Notes: generated by a model not told the origin, from the sequence alone. Counted from the stretch's first letter, positions 9,586-18,860 are shown. The stretch: DNA of 64,000 nt from Bifidobacterium saguinibicoloris (GCF_019331725.1 NZ_JAHBBF010000001.1:1-64000); one strand, 5' to 3'. Numbers and translations are program-made.

Positions 9586-10584
9586 ATGGGCAAGCGCATC
9601 GTGTTGGCCGATCCGCGCGGATTCTGCGCGGGCGTGGACCGTGCGATCCTCACCGTGCACACGATTCTCAAGGGGAGCCCGGTCTCGGTCGCGGACCCCG
9701 CCGTGCTCGCGGCGGAGGGATTGCCGCCGGTCTATGTGCGGCGTCAGATCGTACACAACAAGCACGTCGTGGAGGACCTGTCCGCGCAGGGGGCCGTGTT
9801 CGTCGAGGAGCTCTCCGAAATCCCCGAGGCTGCGGCGCGCGCCGGCGTGCCGGTCGTCTTCTCCGCGCACGGCGTCTCGCCCGCGGTCAAGGCCGAGGCG
9901 AAGGCGCGCGGGCTGAACGTCGTGGACGCCACCTGCCCGCTGGTCGGCAAGGTGCACCGCGAGGTGCTGCGGTTCGCGAAGAGCGGCTACGAAATCGTCT
10001 ACATCGGCCACAAGGGCCACGACGAGGCGGTCGGCGTGGTGGGGGAGAGCCCCGAGCACGTGCACCTCATCGAGCATGAGGACGATGTGGCCGCGCTCGA
10101 CTTCACGCCGGACACGAAGCTCGTGCTGCTCACGCAGACCACGTTGAGCGTCGACGAGACCGCCGGCACCATCGCCGCGCTGCAGGCCCGGTTCCCATGG
10201 ATCGAGATGCCGCCCAGCTCGGACATCTGCTACGCCACGTCCAACCGTCAGGCCGCGGTGAAGGTCGTCGCCGAACGATCCGACTGCGTGGTAATCGTGG
10301 GGTCGGCCAACTCGTCGAACTCGGTGCGCCTCGTCGAGGTCGCGCAGGAGGGGCTGGGGGAGCGCGGGCGAGCCCACCGCGTCGACGACGCCGGCGACCT
10401 CGACGACGCATGGTTCGAAGGCGTGGAGGCCGTGGGCGTGTCTTCGGGCGCCTCCGTGCCGGAGGAATACGTGGACGGCGTCATCGCCGCGCTCGGATCG
10501 AAGGGCTACACGGAGATCACCTCGGTGGAGACCACCAGGGAGGACATGCATTTCGTGCTACCGGCGGAACTCCGCCGCCGGTAG
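9586..10584 (+). CDS. ispH: 4-hydroxy-3-methylbut-2-enyl diphosphate reductase
   Basis: Last enzyme of the methylerythritol phosphate pathway; it makes IPP and DMAPP using a 4Fe-4S cluster. The three cluster cysteines are visible in GFCAGV, ATCPLV and SDICYATSNRQ, together with FSAHGVSP and the QTTLS loop. The product has 332 residues, usual for the family. Start 9586 was chosen because AAGGAG lies 9 bases upstream; an ATG at 9568 overlaps that site. The final codons (PAELRRR) are written by a GC-rich inverted repeat that recurs downstream, so the native C-terminus may have been replaced or extended by a repeat element. Confidence 0.96.
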   Translation: MGKRIVLADPRGFCAGVDRAILTVHTILKGSPVSVADPAVLAAEGLPPVYVRRQIVHNKHVVEDLSAQGAVFVEELSEIPEAAARAGVPVVFSAHGVSPAVKAEAKARGLNVVDATCPLVGKVHREVLRFAKSGYEIVYIGHKGHDEAVGVVGESPEHVHLIEHEDDVAALDFTPDTKLVLLTQTTLSVDETAGTIAALQARFPWIEMPPSSDICYATSNRQAAVKVVAERSDCVVIVGSANSSNSVRLVEVAQEGLGERGRAHRVDDAGDLDDAWFEGVEAVGVSSGASVPEEYVDGVIAALGSKGYTEITSVETTREDMHFVLPAELRRR

Positions 10585-10680
10585 CCTTCGCAGCGGAGCT
10601 GCTCACTTCGCCTACGGACAGTCCACCGGACTGTCCGTTTCACGGCTCAGCCGGCGGAACTCCGCCGCCGGTAGCCTTCG
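10558..10680. repeat. GC-rich hairpin repeat, two 30-bp copies bracketing a third hairpin
   Basis: A 30-base unit beginning CCGGCGGAACTCCGCC and ending GTAGCCTTCG occurs at 10561-10590 and again, identical, at 10651-10680. The first copy with its preceding CTA forms a perfect 10-bp stem (CTACCGGCGG with CCGCCGGTAG) that contains the ispH stop codon. Between the copies, CGGACAGTCC pairs with GGACTGTCCG at 10615-10637, followed by TTT, and may terminate ispH transcription. The unit looks like a small dispersed palindromic element. Confidence 0.75.
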
Positions 10681-10693
10681 CGGTGACGTGCCG

Positions 10694-11203
10694 TCACCAC
10701 GTGCCGATGGGCGCGGCGACGGCGTCGAGGACCTTGAGGAGGTCGTTCGGATTCACGCCGACCGAGAAGCCGCGTTTGCCGCCGGAGACGAGGATCACGT
10801 CGAACTTGAGGGCGCTGTCGTCCAGCACCGTCTTATGGTGCGTCCTCTGTCCCAACGGCGAGATGCCGCCGACCACGTAGCCGGATTCGCGCATCGCGAC
10901 CTTCGGATCGGCCATCGACGCCTTCTTCGCGCCGACCGCCGCGGCCAGCGCCTTGAGGTCCATGTGACCGGACACCGGCACGACGCCGACCACGCGTTCG
11001 TCGCCCGTGTCCGCCATCAGGGTCTTGAACACCTGATGCTCGTCGAACCCGAGCTTCGTGGCGGCCTCCACGCCGTAGCCGTCGTCCATGTGGTCGTTCG
11101 AATGCTCGTACTCGTACGGGGTGAACGGCACGCCCGCACGTTCCAGTTGGACCGTCGCCGGAGTGGAGCCGGCGCCCTTCTCGTGTTTCTTCTTCTTGGC
11201 CAT
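10694..11203 (-). CDS. YbaK/EbsC-type Cys-tRNA(Pro) deacylase
   Basis: A 169-residue single-domain editing hydrolase that likely removes mischarged cysteine from tRNA-Pro. Family features are present: THHKTVLDDSALKFDVILVSGGKRG with the GG-x-R core, KTLMAD containing the conserved Lys, and GGISPLGQ. The Lys-rich start MAKKKKHEKG may aid RNA binding. ATG 11203 and ATG 11212 are both possible; neither has a strong ribosome site. It sits convergent to ispH and behind the gap terminator, so it appears to be its own unit. General YbaK-family editing is secure; the specific tRNA is inferred from the subfamily. Confidence 0.88.
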   Translation of the reverse strand: MAKKKKHEKGAGSTPATVQLERAGVPFTPYEYEHSNDHMDDGYGVEAATKLGFDEHQVFKTLMADTGDERVVGVVPVSGHMDLKALAAAVGAKKASMADPKVAMRESGYVVGGISPLGQRTHHKTVLDDSALKFDVILVSGGKRGFSVGVNPNDLLKVLDAVAAPIGTW

Positions 11204-11218
11204 GGGTCCCATGATACG

Positions 11219-11250
11219 AAGAACCCCCGCTCGGTGGAGCGGGGGTTCCA
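11219..11250 (-). terminator. Terminator of gap
   Basis: GAACCCCCGCTC pairs with GAGCGGGGGTTC across a 4-base loop; read on the minus strand it is followed by a T-rich run. It lies 50 bases past the gap stop codon. Confidence 0.8.
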
Positions 11251-11297
11251 TTCACCTAGAGCCGTGGTGGCGCCGTGCGGGGTTCACCCGCGACGGT

Positions 11298-12356
11298 TCA
11301 CTCGGAGATCTCGGCGAAGTACAGCAGGGTACGGATCATGTTGGAGGTGAAGCCGTACTCGTTGTCGTAGAAGGAGACGGTGCGGGCCAGAGTCAGGCCG
11401 TCGATGTTGTTCACATCGGTCTGGGTCGGATCGAAGACGCCACCGTGGGTGTCGCCCAGGATGTCGGAGGACACGATGCCCTCGTCGTTGTAGCCGTAGT
11501 ACTCGCAGTTCTCGAAGGCGTCCTTGAACGCGGCGTTGATCTCGTCGGCGGTGGTCTCCTTGTTGAGGACCGTGGTCAGCTCGGTGACGGAGCCGTCCGG
11601 GACCTGAACGCGCTGGGCGTGGCCCTGCAGCTTGCCGTTGACGGACGGGACGACCTTGCCGATGGCCTTGGCGGCGCCGGTGGAGTGGGCGATGGTGTTG
11701 ATGGCGGCGGCGCGCAGGTTGCGGCCGGTCTTGGTGCCGCGCGGGCCGTCCAGCAGCATCTGGGTGCCGGTGTAGGCGTGGATGGTGGTCATGAAGCCTG
11801 CCTTGATGCCGAACTTCTCGTCCAGCAGCTTGACCATGGCGGCCATGGAGTTGGTGGTGCAGGAACCGGCGGAGACGATCACGTCAGAGGCCTTGAGGAT
11901 GTCGTGGTTCACGCCGAACACGACGGTCGGGGTGACGTCGTCCTTGGCCGGGGCGGAGATCAGGACCTTCTTGGCGCCGGCGTTGATGTGGGCCTGGGAC
12001 TTCTCGGCGGAGGTGTAGAAGCCGGTGCACTCGAGCACGTACTCGACGCCGTCGTTCTTGACCCACGGGATGTTGTTGGCGTCCTTCTCGGCGTAGACCT
12101 TGTATTCCTTGCCGTCGACGACGATGGAGTCCTCGGTGGCCTTCACGTCGACCGGCGTGCCGTCGTCGTGACGGAAGGTGCCGTGGGTGGAATCGTACTT
12201 CAGCAGGTAGGCCAGGGTGGCCGGAGTGGTCAGATCGTTGATGGCGGCAACTTCGATGTCGCCGGCCTGGCCGCCGCGAGCCTGAAGCTCGAAGATGCGA
12301 CGGAAGGCGAGACGCCCGATGCGACCGAAGCCGTTGATACCAATCTTAACTGTCAT
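11298..12356 (-). CDS. gap: Glyceraldehyde-3-phosphate dehydrogenase
   Basis: Glycolytic enzyme oxidising glyceraldehyde-3-phosphate with NAD and phosphate; in bifidobacteria it works downstream of the fructose-6-phosphate phosphoketolase shunt. The N-terminal [12 protein letters not shown] binds NAD, and the catalytic Cys166 lies in SAGSCTTNS. The 352-residue length is normal. The ATG at 12356 has GGGAG a few bases upstream; the longer frame to 12407 is not supported. Codon use is strongly biased to C/G third positions with few rare codons, fitting high expression. It is monocistronic, with its own terminator. Confidence 0.97.
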   Translation of the reverse strand: MTVKIGINGFGRIGRLAFRRIFELQARGGQAGDIEVAAINDLTTPATLAYLLKYDSTHGTFRHDDGTPVDVKATEDSIVVDGKEYKVYAEKDANNIPWVKNDGVEYVLECTGFYTSAEKSQAHINAGAKKVLISAPAKDDVTPTVVFGVNHDILKASDVIVSAGSCTTNSMAAMVKLLDEKFGIKAGFMTTIHAYTGTQMLLDGPRGTKTGRNLRAAAINTIAHSTGAAKAIGKVVPSVNGKLQGHAQRVQVPDGSVTELTTVLNKETTADEINAAFKDAFENCEYYGYNDEGIVSSDILGDTHGGVFDPTQTDVNNIDGLTLARTVSFYDNEYGFTSNMIRTLLYFAEISE

Positions 12357-12556
12357 GTAATTCTCCCTTGGGGAAGACCCCGCATGCATGGGCGCACACG
12401 AAGCCATTGTTTACCAACGCTCCTTACTCTAATGCCCCACCTGTACTTACGGCAATGCTTTGCGGGGTGTTTCCTCGAAAAAGACGAAAAATTCCGTGAG
12501 CGTTCACAATCCAGACGGCGCATGCCTTCGACGGGCCGCGGCCGCGCCTCGGCGAG
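12357..12556 (-). promoter_or_regulatory. gap promoter region
   Basis: On the minus strand TAGAGT occurs near 12430 and could be the -10 box, giving a leader of roughly 60-70 bases that ends in a GGGAG ribosome site. No conserved riboswitch was recognised. Confidence 0.35.
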
Positions 12557-13318
12557 TCAGCGCACCAGCAGCGGGGAGACGTGCGTGTCCAGCTCGCCGA
12601 TGCCTCCGTCGAACGCATGACGGCGCACCACCTCGGGCGTCGGGGCTTCCGCCGGGAACGTGACGACCAGCGTGCCCTCCCGCACCGACACCGCCCCGGG
12701 CACGCCGGGACGGAACTCATTGCTCACGCCCTGCACCGCGTCCGCCTCCAGCGTCCCGTCCATCAGCTCATAGCGGAGCCCAGGCTCGTCCACGCCCCGC
12801 GCCGGACCACCGTGCGGGAACACGGAGACCATGCGTCTCGGCGCCGCGTCATGCGCCGCGAACCGCAGCTCGCCGTCGCACACCGCCGTGACCGTCGTCC
12901 CGTCGCCGTGCAGGAACCCGATGCCGCCGTGGCGGGCCAGCATCGCCGTCAGCTGAATCGCGGAGAGGGTGTGGTCGATGCGTCCGCCCAAGGCGCCGTA
13001 GACATGGAACGTGCGGCATCCATGGGCCCATCCGATCTTCAACGCGCTCAGCAGGTCGGGATCGTCCTTCATCGGCGGCAGCGCCACGGTGCCGGCGCCC
13101 GGCGCCGGACGCGCCCCACGCAGCGAATCGAAATCGCCCACCACCACGTCCGGCGTGACTCCCGCCGCCCGCGCATGGTCGAGGCCGCCGTCCGCCGCCA
13201 CGACGAACGCGCCGCGGGGCACGACGACGCGGTTCGCCGGATTCGACGCCGCGTCATAGTATTCGCCCGCGGCGAACACCACGCACGTTGTCCCGTCGTC
13301 CCTCGACTCCGCCGCCAT
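12557..13318 (-). CDS. Thiamine pyrophosphokinase family protein
   Basis: A 253-residue protein likely to convert thiamine to thiamine diphosphate using ATP. The diagnostic core is AADGGLDHARAAGVTPDVVVGDFDS (the D-G-G and G-D-F-D-S nucleotide motifs), followed by DDPDLLSALK and GALGGRIDHTLSAIQL, the usual G-G-R-x-D-H motif. The second half is the beta-sandwich thiamine-binding region. ATG 13318 is preceded by GGGAGG at good spacing. The gene stands alone, divergent from the spermidine-synthase-like gene. Confidence 0.85.
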   Translation of the reverse strand: MAAESRDDGTTCVVFAAGEYYDAASNPANRVVVPRGAFVVAADGGLDHARAAGVTPDVVVGDFDSLRGARPAPGAGTVALPPMKDDPDLLSALKIGWAHGCRTFHVYGALGGRIDHTLSAIQLTAMLARHGGIGFLHGDGTTVTAVCDGELRFAAHDAAPRRMVSVFPHGGPARGVDEPGLRYELMDGTLEADAVQGVSNEFRPGVPGAVSVREGTLVVTFPAEAPTPEVVRRHAFDGGIGELDTHVSPLLVR

Positions 13319-13440
13319 CGCGTCCTCCCTTGCTTCCGGCCCGCCTGCACGCCAGCCGCAGGACGCCGTGAGGCGCCCGCTGGCATGGTTCACCAGTCTA
13401 CGCGCCCCATCCACGCGTCCGCGGTGTACGTTCGCCGTAA

Positions 13441-13446
13441 TACCGT
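13441..13446 (+). promoter_or_regulatory. -10 box of a probable leaderless promoter
   Basis: TACCGT is followed by exactly 7 bases and then the ATG at 13454, with no Shine-Dalgarno. This spacing puts the transcription start at or next to the A of the start codon. Confidence 0.5.
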
Positions 13447-13453
13447 TGGGGCC

Positions 13454-15215
13454 ATGGCAGTGAAAACAGGGGCGAGCGAACGCCCGATCCTCAAATCCAA
13501 GACGTTCCTGTACGTCACGGAATTCTTCTCCGGCATGGCCGTCATGGCCGCCGAGCTCGGCGCGTCCCGCCTGCTCGCCCCCCTACTTCTCCAGCTCGCA
13601 GATCGTATGGACCATCATCATCGGCACCATCATGATCGCGCTCGCCCTCGGCGCCGTGTTCGGCGGCCGCTGGGCGGACCGTGATCCGGACCCCGACAAG
13701 CTCTACCTGCGCATCATGGCCGCCGCCGTATGGATCTCGCTCATCCCGCTCGTCGGCAAATACGTGGTCCTCCTGGTCTCGGGCCTCCTCATCGTGACCG
13801 TCTCGACGAACTTCCTCATCATCGCCGCGTTCGTCTCCTGCATGCTCGTCTTCGTGCCCCCGCTGTTCCTGCTCGGCACCGTCACGGCGGGACTCAACAA
13901 GTTCGCCACCGACTCGCTCGACGACAACGCCACCGTCGTCGGTCGCCTGTCCGCATGCAACACGATCGGCTCCATCCTCGGCACGTTCCTGCCGACGTTC
14001 GTCACCATCCCCGCCGCCGGCACGTTCGTCACGTTCCTGCTCTTCTCCGGCGCGCTGCTCGCGATCCCGCTCGTCTACTTCGTCTCGATGAAGGCACGCC
14101 TGATCGCATGCGCCGTCTCCGCGGCCGTGTTCGCCATATCGTCCGTCCTCTCGCCGATGACCGGGTTCGCGTTCTGGGAGAACCGGACGACCCTCGCATA
14201 CGAAGGCGAATCCATCTACAACTACCTGCAGGTCAGGAACCTGTCCGACCGGACCATCCTGTCCACCAACGTGCTCTTTGGCGTCCAATCCGTCACGATG
14301 AAGGACCAGAGACTCACCGGCATGTACTACGACACCGCGCTCGCGGCCCCGGCGCTCGCCGACCATGCGCGCTCGGCGCTCATCCTCGGCATGGGCACCG
14401 GCACCTACGCCCGCCAGCTGAAGCGCTACTACCCGAAGATGAAGGTCGCCGGCGTAGAGATCGATCGGAAGATCACCGACCTCGCCGTCAGGTACTTCGA
14501 CGAGCCGGACGACGTGCCCGTCTCCACCTACGACGGCCGCGCATGGCTCGCCGCCTCGCACGACACGTACGACGTGATCATGGTCGACGCGTATCAGGAC
14601 ATCACCATCCCGTTCCAGATGAGCTCCGACGAGTTCTTCACCATGGTGCGGAACCATCTCAACCCGGGTGGCGTGATGGTCGTCAACATGAACATGGTCT
14701 CGGACGGCGAGGGATCCATCAACGAGGCCCTTCAGGCCACCATCGCCAACGTGTTCGACGGCGCGTGCCGCATCGGCACGACCTACACCGCCGACGTGCC
14801 GGGCACCACCAACCGGGAGCTGTTCGCCAAAGCCCCCACGCGGGAGGAGCTCGCCCGCTACGGCGGGTGCAGCGACTCCCGGCGGCGCACCGGCGAGATC
14901 GCCACGGTCTCCAAGCCGATCGGCTCCTCGATGCGCGGCGACGTCAGGGCCGAGACGCTGCGTGCCGCGACGTGGGAGCGTACCTCCGACGGCGAGCTCG
15001 CCGCGTACATGAGCGAGGTCGGCGGCCGCATGACCGCCGTGCGGGACCCCTCGGACGCCGCCGGCGACAGGTCGCTGATCCTCACGGACGACCATGCGCC
15101 GGTGGAGCTGCTCGGCATGCGCGCCATAGACAGACTCATCGCCGAGCAGGCCGGACCGTACCGCGACATCCTGAGGAAGGAGGGCATCGGCGGACTGCTG
15201 CGCGCCGTGCAGTGA
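13454..15215 (+). pseudogene. Membrane-anchored spermidine synthase-like protein, frame broken at a C6 tract
   Basis: The two frames join into a roughly 586-residue fused membrane/spermidine-synthase-like protein. The first 42 residues read in one frame to LLAP; the rest (YFSSSQIVWTIIIGTIM onwards) continues in the next frame. The break is a run of six C at 13578-13583; five would restore the frame. The N-terminal half is hydrophobic with several membrane helices. The C-terminal half has a SAM/decarboxy-SAM Rossmann fold: LILGMGTGTYARQL, VAGVEIDRKI, DGRAWL, and DAYQD where family enzymes carry the catalytic Asp. It could be a phase-variable gene, a decayed gene or a sequencing error. True polyamine synthesis is unproven for this membrane-fused subfamily. 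Confidence 0.75.
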
Positions 15216-15249
15216 GCACCCCGCGACACGCCCCGGTCCCGGGGTGTGG

Positions 15250-15255
15250 TATAGT
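15250..15255 (+). promoter_or_regulatory. Candidate -10 box for the infC operon
   Basis: TATAGT preceded by GTGTGG gives a good extended -10 context about 270 bases before infC, implying a long leader. Confidence 0.5.
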
Positions 15256-15261
15256 ACCTTT

Positions 15262-15511
15262 TCGGCTTGAGAAATCAAGAAAGCGGGGCAACCCCACCTG
15301 GAAACCTGTCATGGTCTCGGGTTCAAGGCAGCAGCCTTCCTTTCCATGCGGACATGAGGTCCGCGGCATCCGAGCGATGCGGAAAGCGATTGATGATTAT
15401 GCATCATGCCAAGGGCATGGCGGCGTCACGTCGTCACGCGCAGACATGAGGCTCTGTCGTGAAATCGAAGCGATGACGGTGCTCCCGGATGGTCCCGCGC
15501 AGGACAGTTAG
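15262..15511 (+). promoter_or_regulatory. Long 5' leader of infC-rpmI-rplT
   Basis: About 250 untranslated bases separate the likely promoter from infC. The stretch has several short inverted repeats, for example GCGGACATGAGGTCCGC near 15349. In other bacteria this operon is controlled by L20 or IF3 acting on the leader, so an autoregulatory RNA is plausible here. I could not match it to a named RNA family. No protein-coding gene is evident. Confidence 0.4.
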
Positions 15512-15523
15512 AGGATTGGAGTC

Positions 15524-16237
15524 ATCATCAGCGACGAACCACGCATTAACGACGAGATTCGCGTCTCGCAGGTGCGCCTGATCGGCCCGAACGGCGAGCA
15601 GGTGGGAGTCATCGCGACCTCGGTCGCCCTCAACCTGGCGAAGGAAGCGAACCTCGATCTCGTCGAGGTGGCGCCCAACGCGAAGCCTCCGGTCGCCAAG
15701 CTCATCGATTACGGCAAGTTCAAGTACAACGAGAAGATCAAGGCCCGCGAGGCCCGCCGCAATCAGAACACGGCCGAGATCAAGGAGATCCGTTTCCGTC
15801 TCAAGATCGACGACCACGACTTCGAGGTGAAGAAGGGCCACGTGGTCCGCTTCCTCTCCGGCGGCGACAAGGTCAAGGTCACCATCATGCTGCGTGGCCG
15901 CGAACAGTCCCGTCCGATCGGCGGAGTCGAGCTGCTGCAGCGCCTCGCCGCCGACGTGGAGGAATACGGCACCGTCGAGTCCAAGCCCAAGCAGGAGGGC
16001 CGCAACATCATCATGACGCTTGCGCCCAAGGGCAAGAAGGTGCATACGCAGTCCGAACAGCGCCGCCGCGGCGCCGAATCCCGCGCCGAGCGCCAGGCCC
16101 GCCAGGCCGCCCGCCTCGCCGCCAAACAGGAGGCCCAGGCCCAGGCCGCGGCCGAGGCCCAGCAGACGATTTCCACCGCGACTTCCAGCAAGAAGCACAT
16201 CAACAAGGAGGGCAGCAATGCCGAAGATGAAAAGTAA
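15524..16237 (+). CDS. infC: Translation initiation factor IF-3, non-AUG start
   Basis: Binds the 30S subunit and checks start-codon pairing. The conserved N-terminus [20 protein letters not shown] is encoded from about 15527, but between the in-frame stop at 15509 and the GTG at 15572 there is no ATG, GTG or TTG. Starting at GTG 15572 would delete the conserved RINDEIR segment, so translation must begin at ATT 15515 or at ATC 15524 or 15527; GAGG/GGAG elements precede them. A rare start codon is the classic autoregulation device of infC. The C-terminus has a long Ala/Gln/Arg-rich tail (about residues 185-237) beyond the usual length. It overlaps rpmI by 20 bases. Confidence 0.93.
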   Translation: MISDEPRINDEIRVSQVRLIGPNGEQVGVIATSVALNLAKEANLDLVEVAPNAKPPVAKLIDYGKFKYNEKIKAREARRNQNTAEIKEIRFRLKIDDHDFEVKKGHVVRFLSGGDKVKVTIMLRGREQSRPIGGVELLQRLAADVEEYGTVESKPKQEGRNIIMTLAPKGKKVHTQSEQRRRGAESRAERQARQAARLAAKQEAQAQAAAEAQQTISTATSSKKHINKEGSNAEDEK

Positions 16238-16412
16238 TTCCGCCGCTTCCAAGCGCGTCCGCCGCACCGGCACGGGCAAGCTCATGCACGTCGGCAGCTC
16301 CATGCGCCACAACCTCGAGCACAAGTCCGCTCGCAAGCGTCGCGCCCTGAGCCGCGACGAGGTCGTCCGCAACGGACAGGCCAACAAGATCAACCGCATG
16401 CTCGCCAAGTGA
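16218..16412 (+). CDS. rpmI: 50S ribosomal protein L35
   Basis: A 64-residue basic protein starting [20 protein letters not shown], the standard L35 signature, and ending NRMLAK. It starts inside the last codons of infC (20-base overlap) with GGAGG about 8 bases upstream, so it is probably translationally coupled. Member of the infC-rpmI-rplT operon. Confidence 0.97.
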   Translation: MPKMKSNSAASKRVRRTGTGKLMHVGSSMRHNLEHKSARKRRALSRDEVVRNGQANKINRMLAK

Positions 16413-16459
16413 GCCACGGTTCCGCAAACAAGACTTTCAGAAAGCTGAGGAAATAGATT

Positions 16460-16843
16460 ATGGCACGTGTCAAGCGCGCAGTGAACGCCCACAAGAAGCG
16501 TCGCGTCGTTCTCGAGAGGGCCTCCGGCTACCGCGGCCAGCGCTCCCGCCTGTACCGCAAGGCCAAGGAGCAGCTGCTCCACTCCTTCAATTACAACTTC
16601 CGCGACCGCAAGGCCCGCAAGGGTGACTTCCGCAAGCTGTGGATCCAGCGCATCAACGCCGCCGTCCGCGCCGAGGGCATCACCTACAACCGCTTCATCC
16701 AGGGCCTGCACCTCGCCGGCATCGAGCTGGACCGCCGCGCCCTCGCCGAGCTCGCCGTCTCCGATCCGGACACGTTCAAGACCATCGTGGAGGCCGCCAA
16801 GGCCGCCCTCCCGGAGGACGTGAACGCCCCCGTCGAGGCGTGA
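16460..16843 (+). CDS. rplT: 50S ribosomal protein L20
   Basis: A 127-residue rRNA-binding protein needed early in 50S assembly. It begins [26 protein letters not shown] and contains [14 protein letters not shown], both typical of L20. It lies 47 bases after rpmI with AGGAAATAG before the start. In many bacteria L20 represses its own operon by binding the leader. Confidence 0.97.
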   Translation: MARVKRAVNAHKKRRVVLERASGYRGQRSRLYRKAKEQLLHSFNYNFRDRKARKGDFRKLWIQRINAAVRAEGITYNRFIQGLHLAGIELDRRALAELAVSDPDTFKTIVEAAKAALPEDVNAPVEA

Positions 16844-16881
16844 CGCCGCGCCGCTCAGGCGGCGAGACGTATGAGACATCA

Positions 16882-16908
16882 GGGACCCGCATCGCGGGTC
16901 CCTTTTTT
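16882..16908 (+). terminator. Rho-independent terminator of the infC operon
   Basis: GGGACCCGC pairs with GCGGGTCCC across a 3-base loop and is followed by six T. A textbook intrinsic terminator. Confidence 0.95.
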
Positions 16909-16921
16909 CGCCCGAGACGCC

Positions 16922-16927
16922 TACCGT
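16922..16927 (+). promoter_or_regulatory. -10 box of a probable leaderless promoter for xerD
   Basis: TACCGT is separated by 8 bases from the ATG at 16936, directly after the upstream terminator. AGGAC between them is too close to serve well as a ribosome site. Confidence 0.4.
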
Positions 16928-16935
16928 AGGACACC

Positions 16936-17895
16936 ATGACCGACACCGACGCATTCGACAGACTCACCGAACGGTTCCTCGCCCACATCGACGTGGAGCG
17001 TGGACTCGCCAAGGCCACCGTCTCCGCGTACGCCGCGGACATACGCCGGTACGTCGCATGGCTCCGCGGGCGGGGCATGACCGATCCGGCGCAGGTATCC
17101 CCGGCCGACGTCGAGGCGTACGTCGCGTGGATGGACGCCCAAGGGGAGAGCGCCCGTTCCAAGGCCCGCCGTCTCGCCGCGGTGCACGAATACCATCGTT
17201 TCGCGTTCGCGGGGCACATGGTGGCCCGGGACGCGTCCGCGCGGATCAAGGCGCCCAAGGGCGCGCAGACCCTGCCCGACGTACTCACCGTGGACGAGGT
17301 GTCCCGCCTGCTCGACGCCGCCCCCATGCCCGATCCGGACGGGGAGGGACGGTACGGGTTCGAGGATGCCGTGCTCGCACGCGACAGGGCGCTGCTCGAA
17401 TTCATGTACGCCACCGGATGCCGCGTCTCCGAAGCCGTCGGCGCCGACCTCGCCGACCTCGACCTCGACGACGACCATGTGGCCAGGCTCACCGGCAAAG
17501 GCGACAAGCAGCGTCTGGTCCCCATCGGCTCGTACGCGTGCAAGGCGATGCGCATCTATCTCACGCGTGGCAGGGACGTCCTCGAGGCGAGATCAACGGC
17601 ACGCACGCCGGAACGCTGGGCCGTGTTCCTCAACAGGCGCGGCCGCCGGCTGTCCCGCCAATCGGCGTGGGACATCGTGCGGAGGGCGGGGGAGCGCGCC
17701 CACCTCGGCAAACCGCTCCACCCGCACACGCTGCGGCACTCCTTCGCCACCCATCTCATCCAGGGAGGGGCGGACGTACGCACCGTGCAGGAGCTGCTCG
17801 GCCACGCCAGCGTGACCACCACGCAGATCTACACGCACGTCAGTCCGCAGACGCTCATCGAGACGTACCTCAACTCGCACCCCAGGGCGAGATGA
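16936..17895 (+). CDS. xerD: Site-specific tyrosine recombinase XerD
   Basis: Resolves chromosome dimers at dif, normally with FtsK. The N-terminal SAM-like core-binding domain spans about residues 8-95 (FLAHIDVERGLAKATVSAYA). The catalytic set is complete: Arg in TGCRVSEA, Lys in GKGDKQRLVPIG, His-x-x-Arg in HTLRHSFATHLI, His in LLGHASVTTTQ, and the nucleophile Tyr in QIYTHV. 319 residues is normal. It precedes parA-scpA-scpB, an actinobacterial order that groups chromosome-maintenance genes. XerC is the alternative, but the position beside parA and scpAB favours XerD. Confidence 0.93.
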   Translation: MTDTDAFDRLTERFLAHIDVERGLAKATVSAYAADIRRYVAWLRGRGMTDPAQVSPADVEAYVAWMDAQGESARSKARRLAAVHEYHRFAFAGHMVARDASARIKAPKGAQTLPDVLTVDEVSRLLDAAPMPDPDGEGRYGFEDAVLARDRALLEFMYATGCRVSEAVGADLADLDLDDDHVARLTGKGDKQRLVPIGSYACKAMRIYLTRGRDVLEARSTARTPERWAVFLNRRGRRLSRQSAWDIVRRAGERAHLGKPLHPHTLRHSFATHLIQGGADVRTVQELLGHASVTTTQIYTHVSPQTLIETYLNSHPRAR

Positions 17896-17931
17896 GGGCC
17901 GCGGACGCCCACGGCCGAAGCGAAGACCGAC

Positions 17932-18798
17932 ATGGATGATGATGATAAGGTGAACAGTATGCCTACGGATATGCTTGGACGCGAATATGAGACCTTCCCG
18001 GCGCCGGAACCGCTGAGACAGCACGGTCCCGCGAGGGTCATCGCCATGTGCAACCAGAAAGGCGGCGTGGGCAAGACCACGAGCTCCATCTCCATCGCCG
18101 GCGCGCTGAGCCAGTACGGACGCCGGTGCCTCATCGTGGACTTCGACCCCCAGGGCGCCGCCACCGTGGGCCTCGGCATCAACGCCAACACGGTGGAGAG
18201 GACCATCTACGACGCGTTGTTCGACGTGCGCATGGACGTGCACGATGTGGTGCGCCACACCGAGTTCGAGAACCTCGACATCATCCCCGCGAACATCGAC
18301 CTTTCGGCCGCGGAGGTGCAGCTCGTCACTGAGGTGGGACGCGAGCAGATTCTCGCCAGCGTGCTTCGTCCGCTCAAGGACGAGTACGACGTGATCATCG
18401 TCGACTGCCAGCCGTCCCTCGGCCTGCTCACCGTGAACGCGCTGACCGCCGCCGACGGCGTCATCATCCCCGTGGCCGCCGAGTTCTTCGCGCTGCGCGG
18501 CGTGGCCCTGCTCATGCAGTCCATCGAGAAGGTCCAGAGCCGCATCAACCCGGACCTCAAGGTGTACGGCGTGCTGGTGACCATGTTCACGCGCACCCTG
18601 CACTGCGAGGAGGTCATGCAGCGCATCTACGAGGCGTTCCAGGACAAGGTGTTCCATACGGTCATCTCCCGTTCCATCAAGCTGCCCGACTCCACCGTGG
18701 CCGCGGCGCCCATCACGATCTTCGCGCCGGAGCACAAGACCAGCAAGGAGTACCGCGAAGTGGCCCGGGAGCTCATCGCCAACGGGGTGGTCGCCTGA
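17932..18798 (+). CDS. parA: ParA/Soj-family chromosome partitioning ATPase
   Basis: A 288-residue deviant-Walker ATPase: CNQKGGVGKTTSSIS holds the KGGVGKT motif, VDFDPQGAA the switch region and IIVDCQPSLGLLTVNAL the Walker B. It lies between xerD and scpA in an actinobacterial order where this second ParA-like protein usually goes with SMC-kleisin genes rather than parB. Two starts are possible: ATG 17932 and ATG 17959, the latter with AAGGTG 8 bases upstream. The first begins with the acidic run MDDDDK. Function in partitioning is family-level inference. Confidence 0.88.
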   Translation: MDDDDKVNSMPTDMLGREYETFPAPEPLRQHGPARVIAMCNQKGGVGKTTSSISIAGALSQYGRRCLIVDFDPQGAATVGLGINANTVERTIYDALFDVRMDVHDVVRHTEFENLDIIPANIDLSAAEVQLVTEVGREQILASVLRPLKDEYDVIIVDCQPSLGLLTVNALTAADGVIIPVAAEFFALRGVALLMQSIEKVQSRINPDLKVYGVLVTMFTRTLHCEEVMQRIYEAFQDKVFHTVISRSIKLPDSTVAAAPITIFAPEHKTSKEYREVARELIANGVVA

Positions 18799-18860
18799 AC
18801 GGGGGCGGCGCGCCGGGAGAGGACGCGACGGCGGGCGCGCCGGCGTCCCCTGGGTTCTCT

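Noticed and set aside
17932..17949. MDDDDK at the ParA start as an enterokinase-like or engineered tag
   Set aside because: A short acidic run from a GAT repeat; chance likeness in a natural gene, and the true start may be 17959.
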